Shown here: positions 7,666 through 16,361 of the stretch, piece after piece
Numbering within the stretch: position 1 is the stretch's first letter
Layout: each line of letters begins with the position of its first letter
Source: Paenibacillus phytorum
GTDB lineage: Bacteria; Bacillota; Bacilli; Paenibacillales; NBRC-103111
Direction of reading: 5' to 3'
DNA length: 64,000 nucleotides
NCBI RefSeq assembly: GCF_013141715.1
Contig: NZ_WHOA01000125.1
Location: forward strand, 62,001 to 126,000
Made by a program: the position numbers and the translations under genes
The notes under the pieces: model-generated
What the model was told of the DNA's origin: nothing
Databases searched by the model: none
Seen by the model: only the letters and a program-made list of their open reading frames with translations

Positions 7666-10109
7666 ATAATTTCCTCCAAAATGTGATTTTCTTTTATTAT
7701 TTGATCGGCAATCCATTCCTCCAGCTCTTTGGCTGAGGAGTACATGACAATGGATTCAACTTCCTGGCGATGCAATCTATGTTGATACAAGCGGGATGCT
7801 GTTAGATCTCTCTTTGCCGGTGATGCATGCAGTTTAACGAAGCCGCCTTGTTTCTCAACAAATCCAAGCTCCTCAAAAACGGATAAAATAAATTGAATCA
7901 TGGCAGGAGAAAGACCCGATCGTTTACTAAACGAGGTCATTAATCGTACATCCTGAACATTCAGCGATCCTTCTTTTTGCAAAGTGCCATACAACATTTT
8001 AAACATTTCTCGGGATGGCAGGGTACTGCCGCTGTCAGGCCCTAGCTCTGCAAATACTGGATAACAGCGCATCATTCCACTGGCCTGATGAAGCACACTT
8101 TGCAAACTAGCAACGCTGCGTGGGATCGTGTACAAAATAATATCCTGCATGTTAGCAAATTCCAATTGCTTGGCTGATTCGTTACCCGGCCGTAATTGTT
8201 CACTATCTTGAACAACCCAATAAGGCACTGATCCACCTAACTGAAACGCCGTTGAAGTGAACAAGGCTGCGTCTGCTTCGTCAAACAGAACGATAGCTGG
8301 AATTAGTGTGCGGTTGCCATTCCCCGCAGCAATCGTGCTCTGAAGTACGCTAAGCTTTGTGCTCAATTGTCCTGCTCCACGCCAATCAAACAGCTGCATA
8401 TGCGTTATACGAAGATCCTGCATCATGATTTGCGGCTTCCTTACACCGTTCCACTCGTTAATTGAAAGCTCTCCCAGCACGTCTACCTTAGCAGCAGGTG
8501 CGATCAGACCAGCCAAGCTTCCTTTGCCGAAGCCGACAGCTTCCACTGAGCAGCTTACTTCTTCCTTAATCTGGGAGAGCGCTAGCTTGAGATGCTGTTT
8601 CTCCTTGCCCATCGTCCGGATATCGCCGAGCGATAAATCGTTGAACATGAACCTCGGTGCAGGATTGCCCATACCGAAGGGCGCAAGCTTTTCTAACTGC
8701 TCAATACTTGCAATCGGAACATCTGACAAGCTGCAAGCCGCATCGGCTTTCAGAAGTGGAATGAAATCCTGTTCCGTTAACGCAGCAGCAGCTAGTTCGT
8801 TCATCTTATGAGTGAATGCCTCCAAATGACTGCTATTCAAACTCATACCCGCAGCCGCTTGATGGCCACCGTAGTGGTCGAGCATCTCATCACAAGCCGT
8901 CAGAGCTTTGTGCAAATCAAAGCCAGTAATCGAGCGAGCAGAACCTTTGGCCATACCCGTCTGTGGATCTATGCTTAGCACTAAGGTCGGACGGTAAAAT
9001 TTCTCTACAATCTTGGATGCAACAATACCGACAACACCGACGTTCCATTGTTCCTTAGCGACAACTATCACTTTATCTAAACCTTTGGCTTGCTGCTGTT
9101 CGGCTAGAACAAAAGCTTCTTTCACCATGTCTTCTACGATAAGTTGACGTTCTTTATTCAGCATATCCAGTTCAAAGGCAATTTGCTCCGCTTCTTTCTC
9201 ATCCGATGTTGTGAGCAGCTTCACGGCTATATCTGCAGCTTCTAATCGGCCGCTTGCGTTAATTCTCGGTGCTAGCGAGAAACCAATATGAGATGCCGTC
9301 ACTTCCTTATTTTCAATACCGGATACACCAATGAGTGAACGAAATCCTGCATAAGTAGAATCCTGCATTCGCAGCAGCCCCTGCTTTACAATTAAACGAT
9401 TCTCCCCCGTGAGAGGCATTAAATCAGCAACCGTACCTAGCGCTGCAAACTCCAGCAGTTCTTCAGGCAATCGATCAAGTATGGCATGGGCCAGCTTGAA
9501 TGCAACGCCAACACCTGCAAGATGTTTAAAAGGGTATGGGCAACCTGGCTTCTTCGGATTAATGACGGCTAAAGCTTGAGGCAGTATCTCAGGAGGCTCA
9601 TGATGATCCGTTACGATAACATCTAGGCCTAATTCCTGACAATAGGCTATTTCTTGAACGGCGCTAATGCCTGTGTCAACGGTGATTAATAGCGTGACGC
9701 CTTGTTCTTTGGCTAATTCGATCGCAGAGCGATTCAGCCCATAGCCTTCTCGAATGCGATGAGGGATATACGTATCGAAACGAGCGCCTAGGCCTTTTAA
9801 CAAATGGGCCATCAATGAGGTGCTGCTTACACCATCTGCATCGTAATCACCATATACACGTATTAATTCATCATTCTGAAGAGCTTTTCGGATGCGTTCT
9901 ACAGCTAGGAGCATCCCGTCAAGCAGATACGGGTCAAAATAATAGTGGACTCCGCCATGCAAGAATTGTTCAGCATCTGGCACGGTGCGTATATCTCGAA
10001 GAACAAGCATCCTGGCAACGAGCGGGTCTATCTGCAGCTCGCGCACAAATGATTCAACGAGCATTTCATCCGCATTTCCTATGCTCCATCTTGCCTTCGG
10101 TGCTAGCAC
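7662..10109 (-). CDS. recJ: Single-stranded-DNA-specific exonuclease RecJ
   Basis: An 815-residue 5'-3' ssDNA exonuclease for recombination and mismatch/base-excision repair. Phosphoesterase motifs: YGDYDADG (about 86-93), VDTGIS (about 144), TDHHEPP (about 167-173) and GGHQAAAGMS in the DHHA1 domain. It is longer than E. coli RecJ, with a C-terminal firmicute-type domain past residue 570. The GTG start at 10109 is chosen because AAGGAGG lies 9 bases upstream. The extended frame to 10202 only translates two family A repeats and is not credible. It ends in an ATGA overlap with apt. Confidence 0.95.
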   Translation of the reverse strand: MLAPKARWSIGNADEMLVESFVRELQIDPLVARMLVLRDIRTVPDAEQFLHGGVHYYFDPYLLDGMLLAVERIRKALQNDELIRVYGDYDADGVSSTSLMAHLLKGLGARFDTYIPHRIREGYGLNRSAIELAKEQGVTLLITVDTGISAVQEIAYCQELGLDVIVTDHHEPPEILPQALAVINPKKPGCPYPFKHLAGVGVAFKLAHAILDRLPEELLEFAALGTVADLMPLTGENRLIVKQGLLRMQDSTYAGFRSLIGVSGIENKEVTASHIGFSLAPRINASGRLEAADIAVKLLTTSDEKEAEQIAFELDMLNKERQLIVEDMVKEAFVLAEQQQAKGLDKVIVVAKEQWNVGVVGIVASKIVEKFYRPTLVLSIDPQTGMAKGSARSITGFDLHKALTACDEMLDHYGGHQAAAGMSLNSSHLEAFTHKMNELAAAALTEQDFIPLLKADAACSLSDVPIASIEQLEKLAPFGMGNPAPRFMFNDLSLGDIRTMGKEKQHLKLALSQIKEEVSCSVEAVGFGKGSLAGLIAPAAKVDVLGELSINEWNGVRKPQIMMQDLRITHMQLFDWRGAGQLSTKLSVLQSTIAAGNGNRTLIPAIVLFDEADAALFTSTAFQLGGSVPYWVVQDSEQLRPGNESAKQLEFANMQDIILYTIPRSVASLQSVLHQASGMMRCYPVFAELGPDSGSTLPSREMFKMLYGTLQKEGSLNVQDVRLMTSFSKRSGLSPAMIQFILSVFEELGFVEKQGGFVKLHASPAKRDLTASRLYQHRLHRQEVESIVMYSSAKELEEWIADQIIKENHILEEII

Positions 10110-10123
10110 TCGGTGTGTCCTCC

Positions 10124-10164
10124 TTAGAGTTTTCCGTATGGAAAACTTTCTTCGCAAGCATAGT
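10124..10164 (-). repeat. Family A hairpin repeat, copy A1 (recJ leader)
   Basis: In recJ sense: GCTTGCGAAG block, then a GTTTTCC...GGAAAAC hairpin, CTCTAAGG, and the recJ ribosome binding site. A2 lies directly upstream in the same orientation. Confidence 0.75.
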
Positions 10165-10165
10165 C

Positions 10166-10205
10166 TTAGAGTTTTGCTGTGCAAAACTTTCTTCGTAAGC
10201 ATAGT
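10166..10205 (-). repeat. Family A hairpin repeat, copy A2 (recJ leader)
   Basis: ATGCTTACGAAG block and GTTTTGC...GCAAAAC hairpin followed by CTCTAAG, tandem with A1. Together they fill most of the 108 bases between the transporter gene and recJ. Confidence 0.75.
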
Positions 10206-10217
10206 TTTTTCGCTTAT

Positions 10218-11171
10218 TTAGTGAATAACGGATGGAAATTCATTTAACTCGGTATCCGTATTATTTTTGTAAGGATATCCAGCATCATAGGGGTTTACTT
10301 GAACAAAAACATCGGAAACATGATGGAATCGTTTCATCAACTGCTGTTTGATCTTTTTGGAGATTTCATGCCCTTCCCATACAGATACCCTTGGATTCAC
10401 GCTTATTTTGATATCGACAACGACATAATGGCCATGTTCCCTTGCTTGCAAGTCATCGACGGTTATTACACCTTTTATCATCTGTACGGCAGCAATCAAT
10501 TCAGCGGCATCTTCCTGCAGCAGAACATAATCCATTTTCGTATGTAAAGCTTCCTTAAGTAACGAATACCCCATCTTCAATACCATTAGAGATATAAATA
10601 ATCCCGCAAGTGAATCCAAATAATAAAGAAAAGATATGTTTAGGTATTTGCCCATTAAAGCTCCTAGTACACCAACAAGAGCTACAATAGAAGAGTATAT
10701 ATCGGAACGGTGTCCCCAGCTATTAGCAATTAATTCCTGAGATCCTAAACGCTTGCCTATCCTGTATGTATATTGAAACATAATCTCTTTTACCAAGAGC
10801 GAAATGCCAATTGCAACAAGAGCGTACACCTTAGGAGCATGCTCGACGTCAACCCATATGGATTTGATGGTAGAGATACCCAGTTCAACACCTAGGACTA
10901 AAATAACAATCGACATTAAAATGGATGTGATAGATATCTTCTTATCATGACGATTGGGGTAAGCTTCTTGAGGCGCCGCTTCTTCGGTTCTTTGTTTAAT
11001 TAATGCTGAAGATGAACTTACTGCCTCAGATGCTGAATGTACCGCGTCAGCGAGAAGTGCTTTACTCTGCGACATAAACCCAACAATAACATTGAGACAG
11101 GCAAGAGCTATATTGCCAGCAATACCTACCCAGACAGTGAGTTCTGTCTTTTGAAAACGCTCGTCATTCAC
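10218..11171 (-). CDS. Cation diffusion facilitator family transporter
   Basis: A 317-residue CDF antiporter, which exports divalent cations (Zn, Fe, Mn, Co or Cd) in exchange for protons. Six hydrophobic segments are followed by a C-terminal cytosolic ferredoxin-like domain (VDDLQAREHGHYVVVDIKISV). Metal-site motifs: LLADAVHSASE in TM2, where the usual final Asp is Glu, and SWGHRSDIYSS in TM5 with HxxxD intact. GTG 11171 has GGGGGAG 7 bases upstream and excludes the preceding hairpin. It sits between secF and recJ, as the YdfM/MamB-type protein does in other Paenibacilli as far as I recall. The metal cannot be predicted. Confidence 0.88.
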   Translation of the reverse strand: MNDERFQKTELTVWVGIAGNIALACLNVIVGFMSQSKALLADAVHSASEAVSSSSALIKQRTEEAAPQEAYPNRHDKKISITSILMSIVILVLGVELGISTIKSIWVDVEHAPKVYALVAIGISLLVKEIMFQYTYRIGKRLGSQELIANSWGHRSDIYSSIVALVGVLGALMGKYLNISFLYYLDSLAGLFISLMVLKMGYSLLKEALHTKMDYVLLQEDAAELIAAVQMIKGVITVDDLQAREHGHYVVVDIKISVNPRVSVWEGHEISKKIKQQLMKRFHHVSDVFVQVNPYDAGYPYKNNTDTELNEFPSVIH

Positions 11172-11198
11172 GTGGACACTCCCCCTGAACGGATACAA

Positions 11199-11222
11199 AG
11201 GCCGCGCAACATTCACGCGGCC
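11199..11222 (-). terminator. Hairpin after secF
   Basis: GGCCGCG/CGCGGCC stem with a 9-base loop and a weak TTTGTAT tail, 15 bases past secF. Probably partial termination before the transporter gene. Confidence 0.55.
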
Positions 11223-11236
11223 GGTTATTATGGTTA

Positions 11237-12163
11237 TTACGCTGCAGCTTTCTTTTTAGAACTACGCAAAGATTTTCTTTTCAATAAATACCAGAGTGAA
11301 CATGCAATGAAAATAGACGAATAAGCTCCACTTGTTAAACCGATTAATTTCGCAAGTGCGAAAAGTTTAATGGACTCACTACCGAAAATATACAAACATC
11401 CTGCGGCTATCAATACTACTAATACGGTATTGATATTACGCGCCATCGTTTGCCAGATACTATCGTTGACCAATGCAACGAGATCTTCGTCCGTTTTGAG
11501 TTTTGCAAATCGCAGATTTTCACGAATACGGTCAAAAATAACGATTTTATCATTGATGGAATAACCGATTGTGGTCAAAACTGCCGCTAGAAATGGTAAG
11601 TTGACTTCAAAGCGGAAAATCGCAAACATAGCGATAACCATAAAAGCATCATGAAGTATGGCAATAATCGCTGCTACGGCAAAGCGCCATTCGAAACGAA
11701 TACTTACATACAAACAAATCAAAACGCTGGAAATGGCAACGGCATATACCGCTTTAAGCAACAATTCCTTCGCTAATTGTGGATCAACTGTGTTGATTTC
11801 TTTGGAAACCTCAGTGCCATAAGCGGTTGCGAACGCTTTTTGGATCTTATTTACCGTATCATCATTCAGAACATCATCGAATCGAATGGAGACACGATCA
11901 CTGTTATTACCGCCGATTGTTGGATCCGCAAAGTTCGATTTCACATCGCCATTCGTTGTAAGAGTATGCAATATCTCTTCAACCTTGGCCTTGTCTAGTT
12001 GTTTGCCCACGACAAGATCAATATTCGTTCCTGCTTTGAAATCGACACCGAAATTCATGCCCGAGAACAGCATAACAGACAGACCAATAACAAGAAGAGC
12101 AATCGAAATAATGAAAAACTTATTGCGATTTCTCACAAAATCATACTTTTTCTTAAAGCCCAC
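11237..12163 (-). CDS. secF: Protein translocase subunit SecF
   Basis: A 308-residue polytopic membrane protein of the RND-like SecDF complex, which uses the proton motive force to help SecYEG substrates move outward. TM1 (about 14-36) with SGMNFGVDFKAGTNID after it, a small extracytoplasmic domain, and five more TMs. SecF signatures LTTIGYSINDKIVIFDRIREN and MARNINTV are present. It overlaps secD by 11 bases, so the pair is coupled. Bacillus subtilis has a fused SecDF; here the two are separate. Confidence 0.95.
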   Translation of the reverse strand: MGFKKKYDFVRNRNKFFIISIALLVIGLSVMLFSGMNFGVDFKAGTNIDLVVGKQLDKAKVEEILHTLTTNGDVKSNFADPTIGGNNSDRVSIRFDDVLNDDTVNKIQKAFATAYGTEVSKEINTVDPQLAKELLLKAVYAVAISSVLICLYVSIRFEWRFAVAAIIAILHDAFMVIAMFAIFRFEVNLPFLAAVLTTIGYSINDKIVIFDRIRENLRFAKLKTDEDLVALVNDSIWQTMARNINTVLVVLIAAGCLYIFGSESIKLFALAKLIGLTSGAYSSIFIACSLWYLLKRKSLRSSKKKAAA

Positions 12164-13388
12164 GGATATCTGCCTCCTTCACACCGAAATAACTTGGCTT
12201 TTTCAGCAAGTTGCCCCGTATGATAAGATGCAGCAGCCATCTGGAGAACAATACGTTCGTTAAGATACTGATAATAATACTCATCATCGTAATAACCGCG
12301 AATCCGCGAATTGCGCCGTTTCCGACGTAGTACAGAACAATACCAGCAATTAAATTCGTTACATTAGCATCCATAATCGTACGGAAAGAATGTTTCGAGC
12401 CTGATTTCAAAGATGAAAGAATGCTCTTACCGGCACGTATTTCTTCACGGATTCTTTCATAAGTAATAATGTTCGCATCGACCGCCATACCTGCTCCTAA
12501 GACGAGGGCCGCAATACCTGGCAGCGTAAGTGTTGCATTCATAAAGTCGAATATGGCCAACAATACCCATACATAAGTAATCAGTGTAAAGGCAGCCACA
12601 AGACCCGGTGCGCGGTAGTATAGTACCATGAAGATAAAGATTAAGATCGAAGCAATCAAACCAGCTCTAGCCGTTTGGTGCAGCGATGCACTACCTAAAG
12701 TGGCATCCACACGCTGAATATATTTCTCTGTTAATTTCAATGGCATCGCACCCAAGTTAATCATCTTGGCTACATTCGTTGCTTCAGTTACACTCGTTTG
12801 TGTAATAATCGCCGAATCACTGTCAATGGGAAAATTAACAGATGCTGTCGACTTCACTTCATCATCCAAATAAATGGAAAGTGTGCTTCCAGTAAGTTTA
12901 GTTGTCACTTCTTTAAATTTCTCTCTGCTTTTCATCTTGATTTCGACAATCGGTTGCTTCGTATTCGGATCGTAGCTTAATTTAGCCGCGTTTTCTACGA
13001 AATCCGTTCCGTTCATATAAACCGTTCCATCCGGACCTCTAAAGGTAAGAACCGAGGGCTTAGACATTAAGCCTCTAACTTCTTCTTCATTTTTCACGCC
13101 CGCAAGACGTACACGAATGCGATCCGTTCCTTCCGGATAAACCTCAGGTTCGGCTACACCAAGTTTGTCAGCTCGTTTCGCAAGACTCTCTGCTGCTTGC
13201 GTAAGCGTTTCCTTCGTCAATGGTGCACCTGCTGCCAAAGGTTCCGCGGTGTATAAAATTTCAAACCCGCCTTTTAAATCCAATCCAAGCTTAATTCGTT
13301 CTACAAGACTAGGGCTTGTTACTCCGATCGCTCCGAGAACAATAACAACCGTTAGAAAAAAGAACGATATTCTTTTCCAATCCACCAT
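12153..13388 (-). CDS. secD: Protein translocase subunit SecD
   Basis: A 411-residue partner of SecF. TM1 (about 7-27), then the D1 motif GLDLKGGFEILY, a periplasmic-type P1 domain, and a five-TM bundle with LPGIAALVLGAGMAVDANIITYERIREE, where the proton-path Asp resides. GGGAG precedes the ATG by about 10 bases. A near-consensus SigA promoter lies 36-64 bases upstream, so secDF is transcribed independently of comN, which ends in a terminator. Confidence 0.95.
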   Translation of the reverse strand: MVDWKRISFFFLTVVIVLGAIGVTSPSLVERIKLGLDLKGGFEILYTAEPLAAGAPLTKETLTQAAESLAKRADKLGVAEPEVYPEGTDRIRVRLAGVKNEEEVRGLMSKPSVLTFRGPDGTVYMNGTDFVENAAKLSYDPNTKQPIVEIKMKSREKFKEVTTKLTGSTLSIYLDDEVKSTASVNFPIDSDSAIITQTSVTEATNVAKMINLGAMPLKLTEKYIQRVDATLGSASLHQTARAGLIASILIFIFMVLYYRAPGLVAAFTLITYVWVLLAIFDFMNATLTLPGIAALVLGAGMAVDANIITYERIREEIRAGKSILSSLKSGSKHSFRTIMDANVTNLIAGIVLYYVGNGAIRGFAVITMMSIIISILTNVLFSRWLLHLIIRGNLLKKPSYFGVKEADIRGL

Positions 13389-13423
13389 CTCTTGCTTGTC
13401 TCCCTTCCATACTCAATATTCCT

Positions 13424-13452
13424 ATTATACTCAGGTCTGAAAATCGAGTCAA
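13424..13452 (-). promoter_or_regulatory. secDF promoter
   Basis: TTGACT (13447-13452) and a perfect TATAAT (13424-13429) on the minus strand, 17-base spacer. Confidence 0.8.
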
Positions 13453-13476
13453 TTTAAGTCGTTTCACGAAAAATAA

Positions 13477-13496
13477 GCCCATCCTTAGAATTGGGC
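13477..13496 (-). terminator. Terminator overlapping the comN stop
   Basis: GCCCA...TGGGC stem whose 5' arm is made of the last comN codons, followed by TTATTTTT. Confidence 0.65.
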
Positions 13497-13835
13497 TCCT
13501 CTATACATGCTTATCGTCATCCAGTTCATGAACGCCGTTGATTTGAGCGACAAAATGTCATTTACGATTTGATGAAGCGAAGGGACACCCGTTTTGCGGT
13601 ATTTGTCGCTAACGCAATCCCATATATCTTTACCACTCACGTGTTCGTAGCCAAGCATAATAAATTCTTCAACCTTGCTTAAACATAAGCTTTCGATAAC
13701 CTCATTAAGTTCCAGATCGGTAAGAGAAACCCCTTCTCCCTCAGAGTCAATGGATGCTGCCTCGCTAGCCTCTACCTGTTCATTCTTCTTGTCCTCAGGA
13801 TGATGAGGTACTTGATCGTTATCTTCTCCGTTCAT
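13485..13835 (-). CDS. comN: ComN-like post-transcriptional regulator
   Basis: A 116-residue protein. The first 40 residues are acidic and disordered. The remainder (LNEVIESLCLSKVEEFIMLGYEHVSGKDIWDCVSDKY) matches the post-transcriptional regulator family of B. subtilis ComN (YrzD), which affects comE mRNA and interacts with DivIVA near the poles. The position between secD and spoVB is that of yrzD in B. subtilis. AGGAGG precedes the ATG. The regulated transcript in this organism is not known. Confidence 0.8.
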   Translation of the reverse strand: MNGEDNDQVPHHPEDKKNEQVEASEAASIDSEGEGVSLTDLELNEVIESLCLSKVEEFIMLGYEHVSGKDIWDCVSDKYRKTGVPSLHQIVNDILSLKSTAFMNWMTISMYRGAQF

Positions 13836-14000
13836 TGGGAGAACCTCCTAAGGTGTGATTTACCTTTACTCATTAGAATAATTCGATGTTCATCCACCAT
13901 TTTCCTGCCAAACTGTGACCTGTCCACAAAATGTTAGCATGAGCTTGGCCAACCCTCGCATAGTCATAGGATATGACACGTATCGGAAGAGGGAATGGCA

Positions 14001-15566
14001 GTGACTAAGCAGTCGTTTATTAGAGGCACGATGATCCTGTTAGCCGCAGGCATTTTGAACCGTATTCTTGGCTTTATACCTAGGATTACTTTACCGCGTG
14101 TCATCGGTGCTGAAGGTATCGGTATTTATCATATGGGTTGGCCATTCTTGTCCGTCATCTTAACCATTATAACAGGCGGGATACCTGTCGCGATTGCCAA
14201 GTTGATAGCAGAAGCAGAGGCTGAACACAACGAAACGAGAATCCGCAGCATTCTAAAAATTTCATTGGCTATTACGATCTGTCTCAGTATCGTATTTACA
14301 ATCGCTTGTGTTGTAGGTGCTTCGTGGATTACCTCTCATTTATTAACTGACTCACGAGTTTACTACACATTCCTATGTATGAGTCCAATGATTCCGATCA
14401 TCGGTATCTCCGCTGTCTATCGCGGCTATTTTCAGGGAAGACAGAATATGATTCCTACCGCTACTTCTCAAATTATGGAGACACTCATCCGTATTGTCAT
14501 GGTTCTCGTTTGTTCGTATGTAATGATCCCTTATGGGATCGAATATGCAGCAGCTGGTGCCATGATGGGAGTCCTAGCGGGGGAAATTGGCGGCCTAGTT
14601 GTCTTAGCCATCCATTTCAAGTTCGACAAGAAAACATCTCCTAAAGCTCCTATCGCGCAAATTGGCACGAATAAAACGAATGGCCGACTTTCTAATTTTC
14701 GTAGAATCATGCGAATTTCTATCCCTATAACAGGAAGTAAATTGATTGGGGCAAGCTCCTACCTGTTCGAATCCATTCTCATTGCACAAAGTCTAGCGTT
14801 AGCGGGTATTTCAACTTCATTGGCAACAGCCCAATACGGCGCCTTACAAGGGATGATTATCCCCATCATACTTCTGCCTAGCGCACTTACGATGTCATTG
14901 TCGGTCTCGCTCGTCCCCTCCTTAAGCGAAGCAGCCGCCCGCAAAGATATCAAAACCATTCACATGCGGCTGCATCAATCCTTGAAGTTGGCTTTAGTAA
15001 CCGGCGCTCCATTCGCTGTCCTTATGTTCGTTCTTGCTGAACCGATCTGTACATACATGTACAATCAACCTGATGTAGGGGTCATGCTGAAAATGATGGC
15101 TCCTATCGCCATATTTATTTATTTTCAAGCTCCGTTACAGTCCGCCTTGCAGGCTTTGAACAAGCCAGGAGCCGCTTTAATCAACACGTTGATTGGCTCA
15201 TCTGTTAAGCTTATTCTCATATATTGGCTAGCCAGCAAACCTGAAATGGGTATTCACGGAGCTGTTTTCGCCATCAATGTGAACATCGTCTTGGTAACGC
15301 TTCTGCATTGGAATAGTGTTGTACGCCTGTTGAAATTCCGTATGGAAGGCAGTGACTTCGGTAAAATCGGGGCGGCTATGGCACTTTCAGGGCTTTGCAG
15401 CTACTTCGTCATGTATACATCTTGGACTTCAACCGATTGGCTTCGTTTTGCAACCTCTTTTCTAATAGGATTTATTGTATATTTATTATTCATCACTGTA
15501 TTTCGTCTGATTAGCTTAAAGGATATAACCCGGCTTATGAACATGGGCAAAAAAATCATACGCTGA
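14001..15566 (+). CDS. spoVB: Stage V sporulation protein B (MOP-family flippase)
   Basis: A 521-residue polytopic membrane protein of the MATE/MOP superfamily, related to MurJ lipid II flippases, and needed for spore cortex formation. Starts TKQSFIRGTMILLAAGILNRILGFIPRI and has about 14 hydrophobic segments; YRGYFQGRQNMIPTA is typical of the family. GTG 14001 is preferred because GAGGG lies 8 bases upstream; ATG 13995 is only one base from that box. It converges on the DUF421 gene with 8 bases between stops, as in the spoVB-yrbG pair of Bacillus. Confidence 0.93.
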   Translation: MTKQSFIRGTMILLAAGILNRILGFIPRITLPRVIGAEGIGIYHMGWPFLSVILTIITGGIPVAIAKLIAEAEAEHNETRIRSILKISLAITICLSIVFTIACVVGASWITSHLLTDSRVYYTFLCMSPMIPIIGISAVYRGYFQGRQNMIPTATSQIMETLIRIVMVLVCSYVMIPYGIEYAAAGAMMGVLAGEIGGLVVLAIHFKFDKKTSPKAPIAQIGTNKTNGRLSNFRRIMRISIPITGSKLIGASSYLFESILIAQSLALAGISTSLATAQYGALQGMIIPIILLPSALTMSLSVSLVPSLSEAAARKDIKTIHMRLHQSLKLALVTGAPFAVLMFVLAEPICTYMYNQPDVGVMLKMMAPIAIFIYFQAPLQSALQALNKPGAALINTLIGSSVKLILIYWLASKPEMGIHGAVFAINVNIVLVTLLHWNSVVRLLKFRMEGSDFGKIGAAMALSGLCSYFVMYTSWTSTDWLRFATSFLIGFIVYLLFITVFRLISLKDITRLMNMGKKIIR

Positions 15567-15574
15567 TGAGAAGC

Positions 15575-16255
15575 TTATCTTTTAAGATCCAAAAACATTC
15601 GCCCTCTATGATCAATGGAGCAATAAAACACTTCTTTAAAATCACGGGCTCCTTTAACTTGGAGTTGATTTTTCAACCAAAATCTGGTTTTTCCTATTTT
15701 CTCCAAATTCTCGTCCTGCACTTTACCATCCATAATGAGAGGCAGCGGAAGTCCTTCAAAGCGAATCGTACCCCCTATTCCATCATTGACTTTAGCTGTC
15801 TCTTTCACTTCTTTCTCCACTACACTTAATTTCCCCGAAGGTTCTAACACTGCGAACTCCACGTCTGCCACATTCATAATCTTATTTTGTCTTAGCTGCA
15901 GCATCAAATCATCTAAATTATATCGATGCTTCTTCATTTCCTCTCTGTCAATCATTCCCTTGTTGATTAAGAGGCTCGGCTTCCCGTCAAAAAAGATCCG
16001 TAAAGCTCTGCTCTTTAACGCTAGGACGGCGAGCAAGATTTGGATGAGCACCAATGTTGCCATAGGGACAATCCCATCCATGAGCGGTTTATTGACATCT
16101 TCAATCACGAAGACTGCAATTTCAGCAATCATGATCGAGATCACTAAATCAAACAGCGACAGTTTACCAATTTCACGTTTCCCCATGAGCTTTAACATGA
16201 GAAAAACGACAAAGTAGATCAGCACGGTACGTAAAAAAATGGTCAGAATATCCAT
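15575..16255 (-). CDS. DUF421 (YetF/YrbG-like) membrane protein
   Basis: A 226-residue protein with three N-terminal TMs (about 5-25, 33-53, 60-80) and a C-terminal soluble domain carrying RALRIFFDGKPSLLINKGMI and HRYNLDDLMLQLRQNKI, hallmarks of DUF421. The family includes YetF and the spore proteins SpoVAEa and YrbG/YhcN-region relatives, but its biochemical role is unclear. GGGAGG is well placed before the ATG. Location next to spoVB corresponds to B. subtilis yrbG. Confidence 0.85.
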   Translation of the reverse strand: MDILTIFLRTVLIYFVVFLMLKLMGKREIGKLSLFDLVISIMIAEIAVFVIEDVNKPLMDGIVPMATLVLIQILLAVLALKSRALRIFFDGKPSLLINKGMIDREEMKKHRYNLDDLMLQLRQNKIMNVADVEFAVLEPSGKLSVVEKEVKETAKVNDGIGGTIRFEGLPLPLIMDGKVQDENLEKIGKTRFWLKNQLQVKGARDFKEVFYCSIDHRGRMFLDLKR

Positions 16256-16361
16256 TGTTAGCCTCCCCTGATCTAAGCTCTTGCTTCTCGGAGTTCAATG
16301 GTATTCTGACCGCTCATGCACTTCATCATGCAGAATTTACGTATTCAATTGTTGGCAATTC

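Noticed and set aside
10110..10202. N-terminal extension of RecJ
   Set aside because: These 31 codons are translated family A repeats; a GTG with a consensus SD lies just after them.
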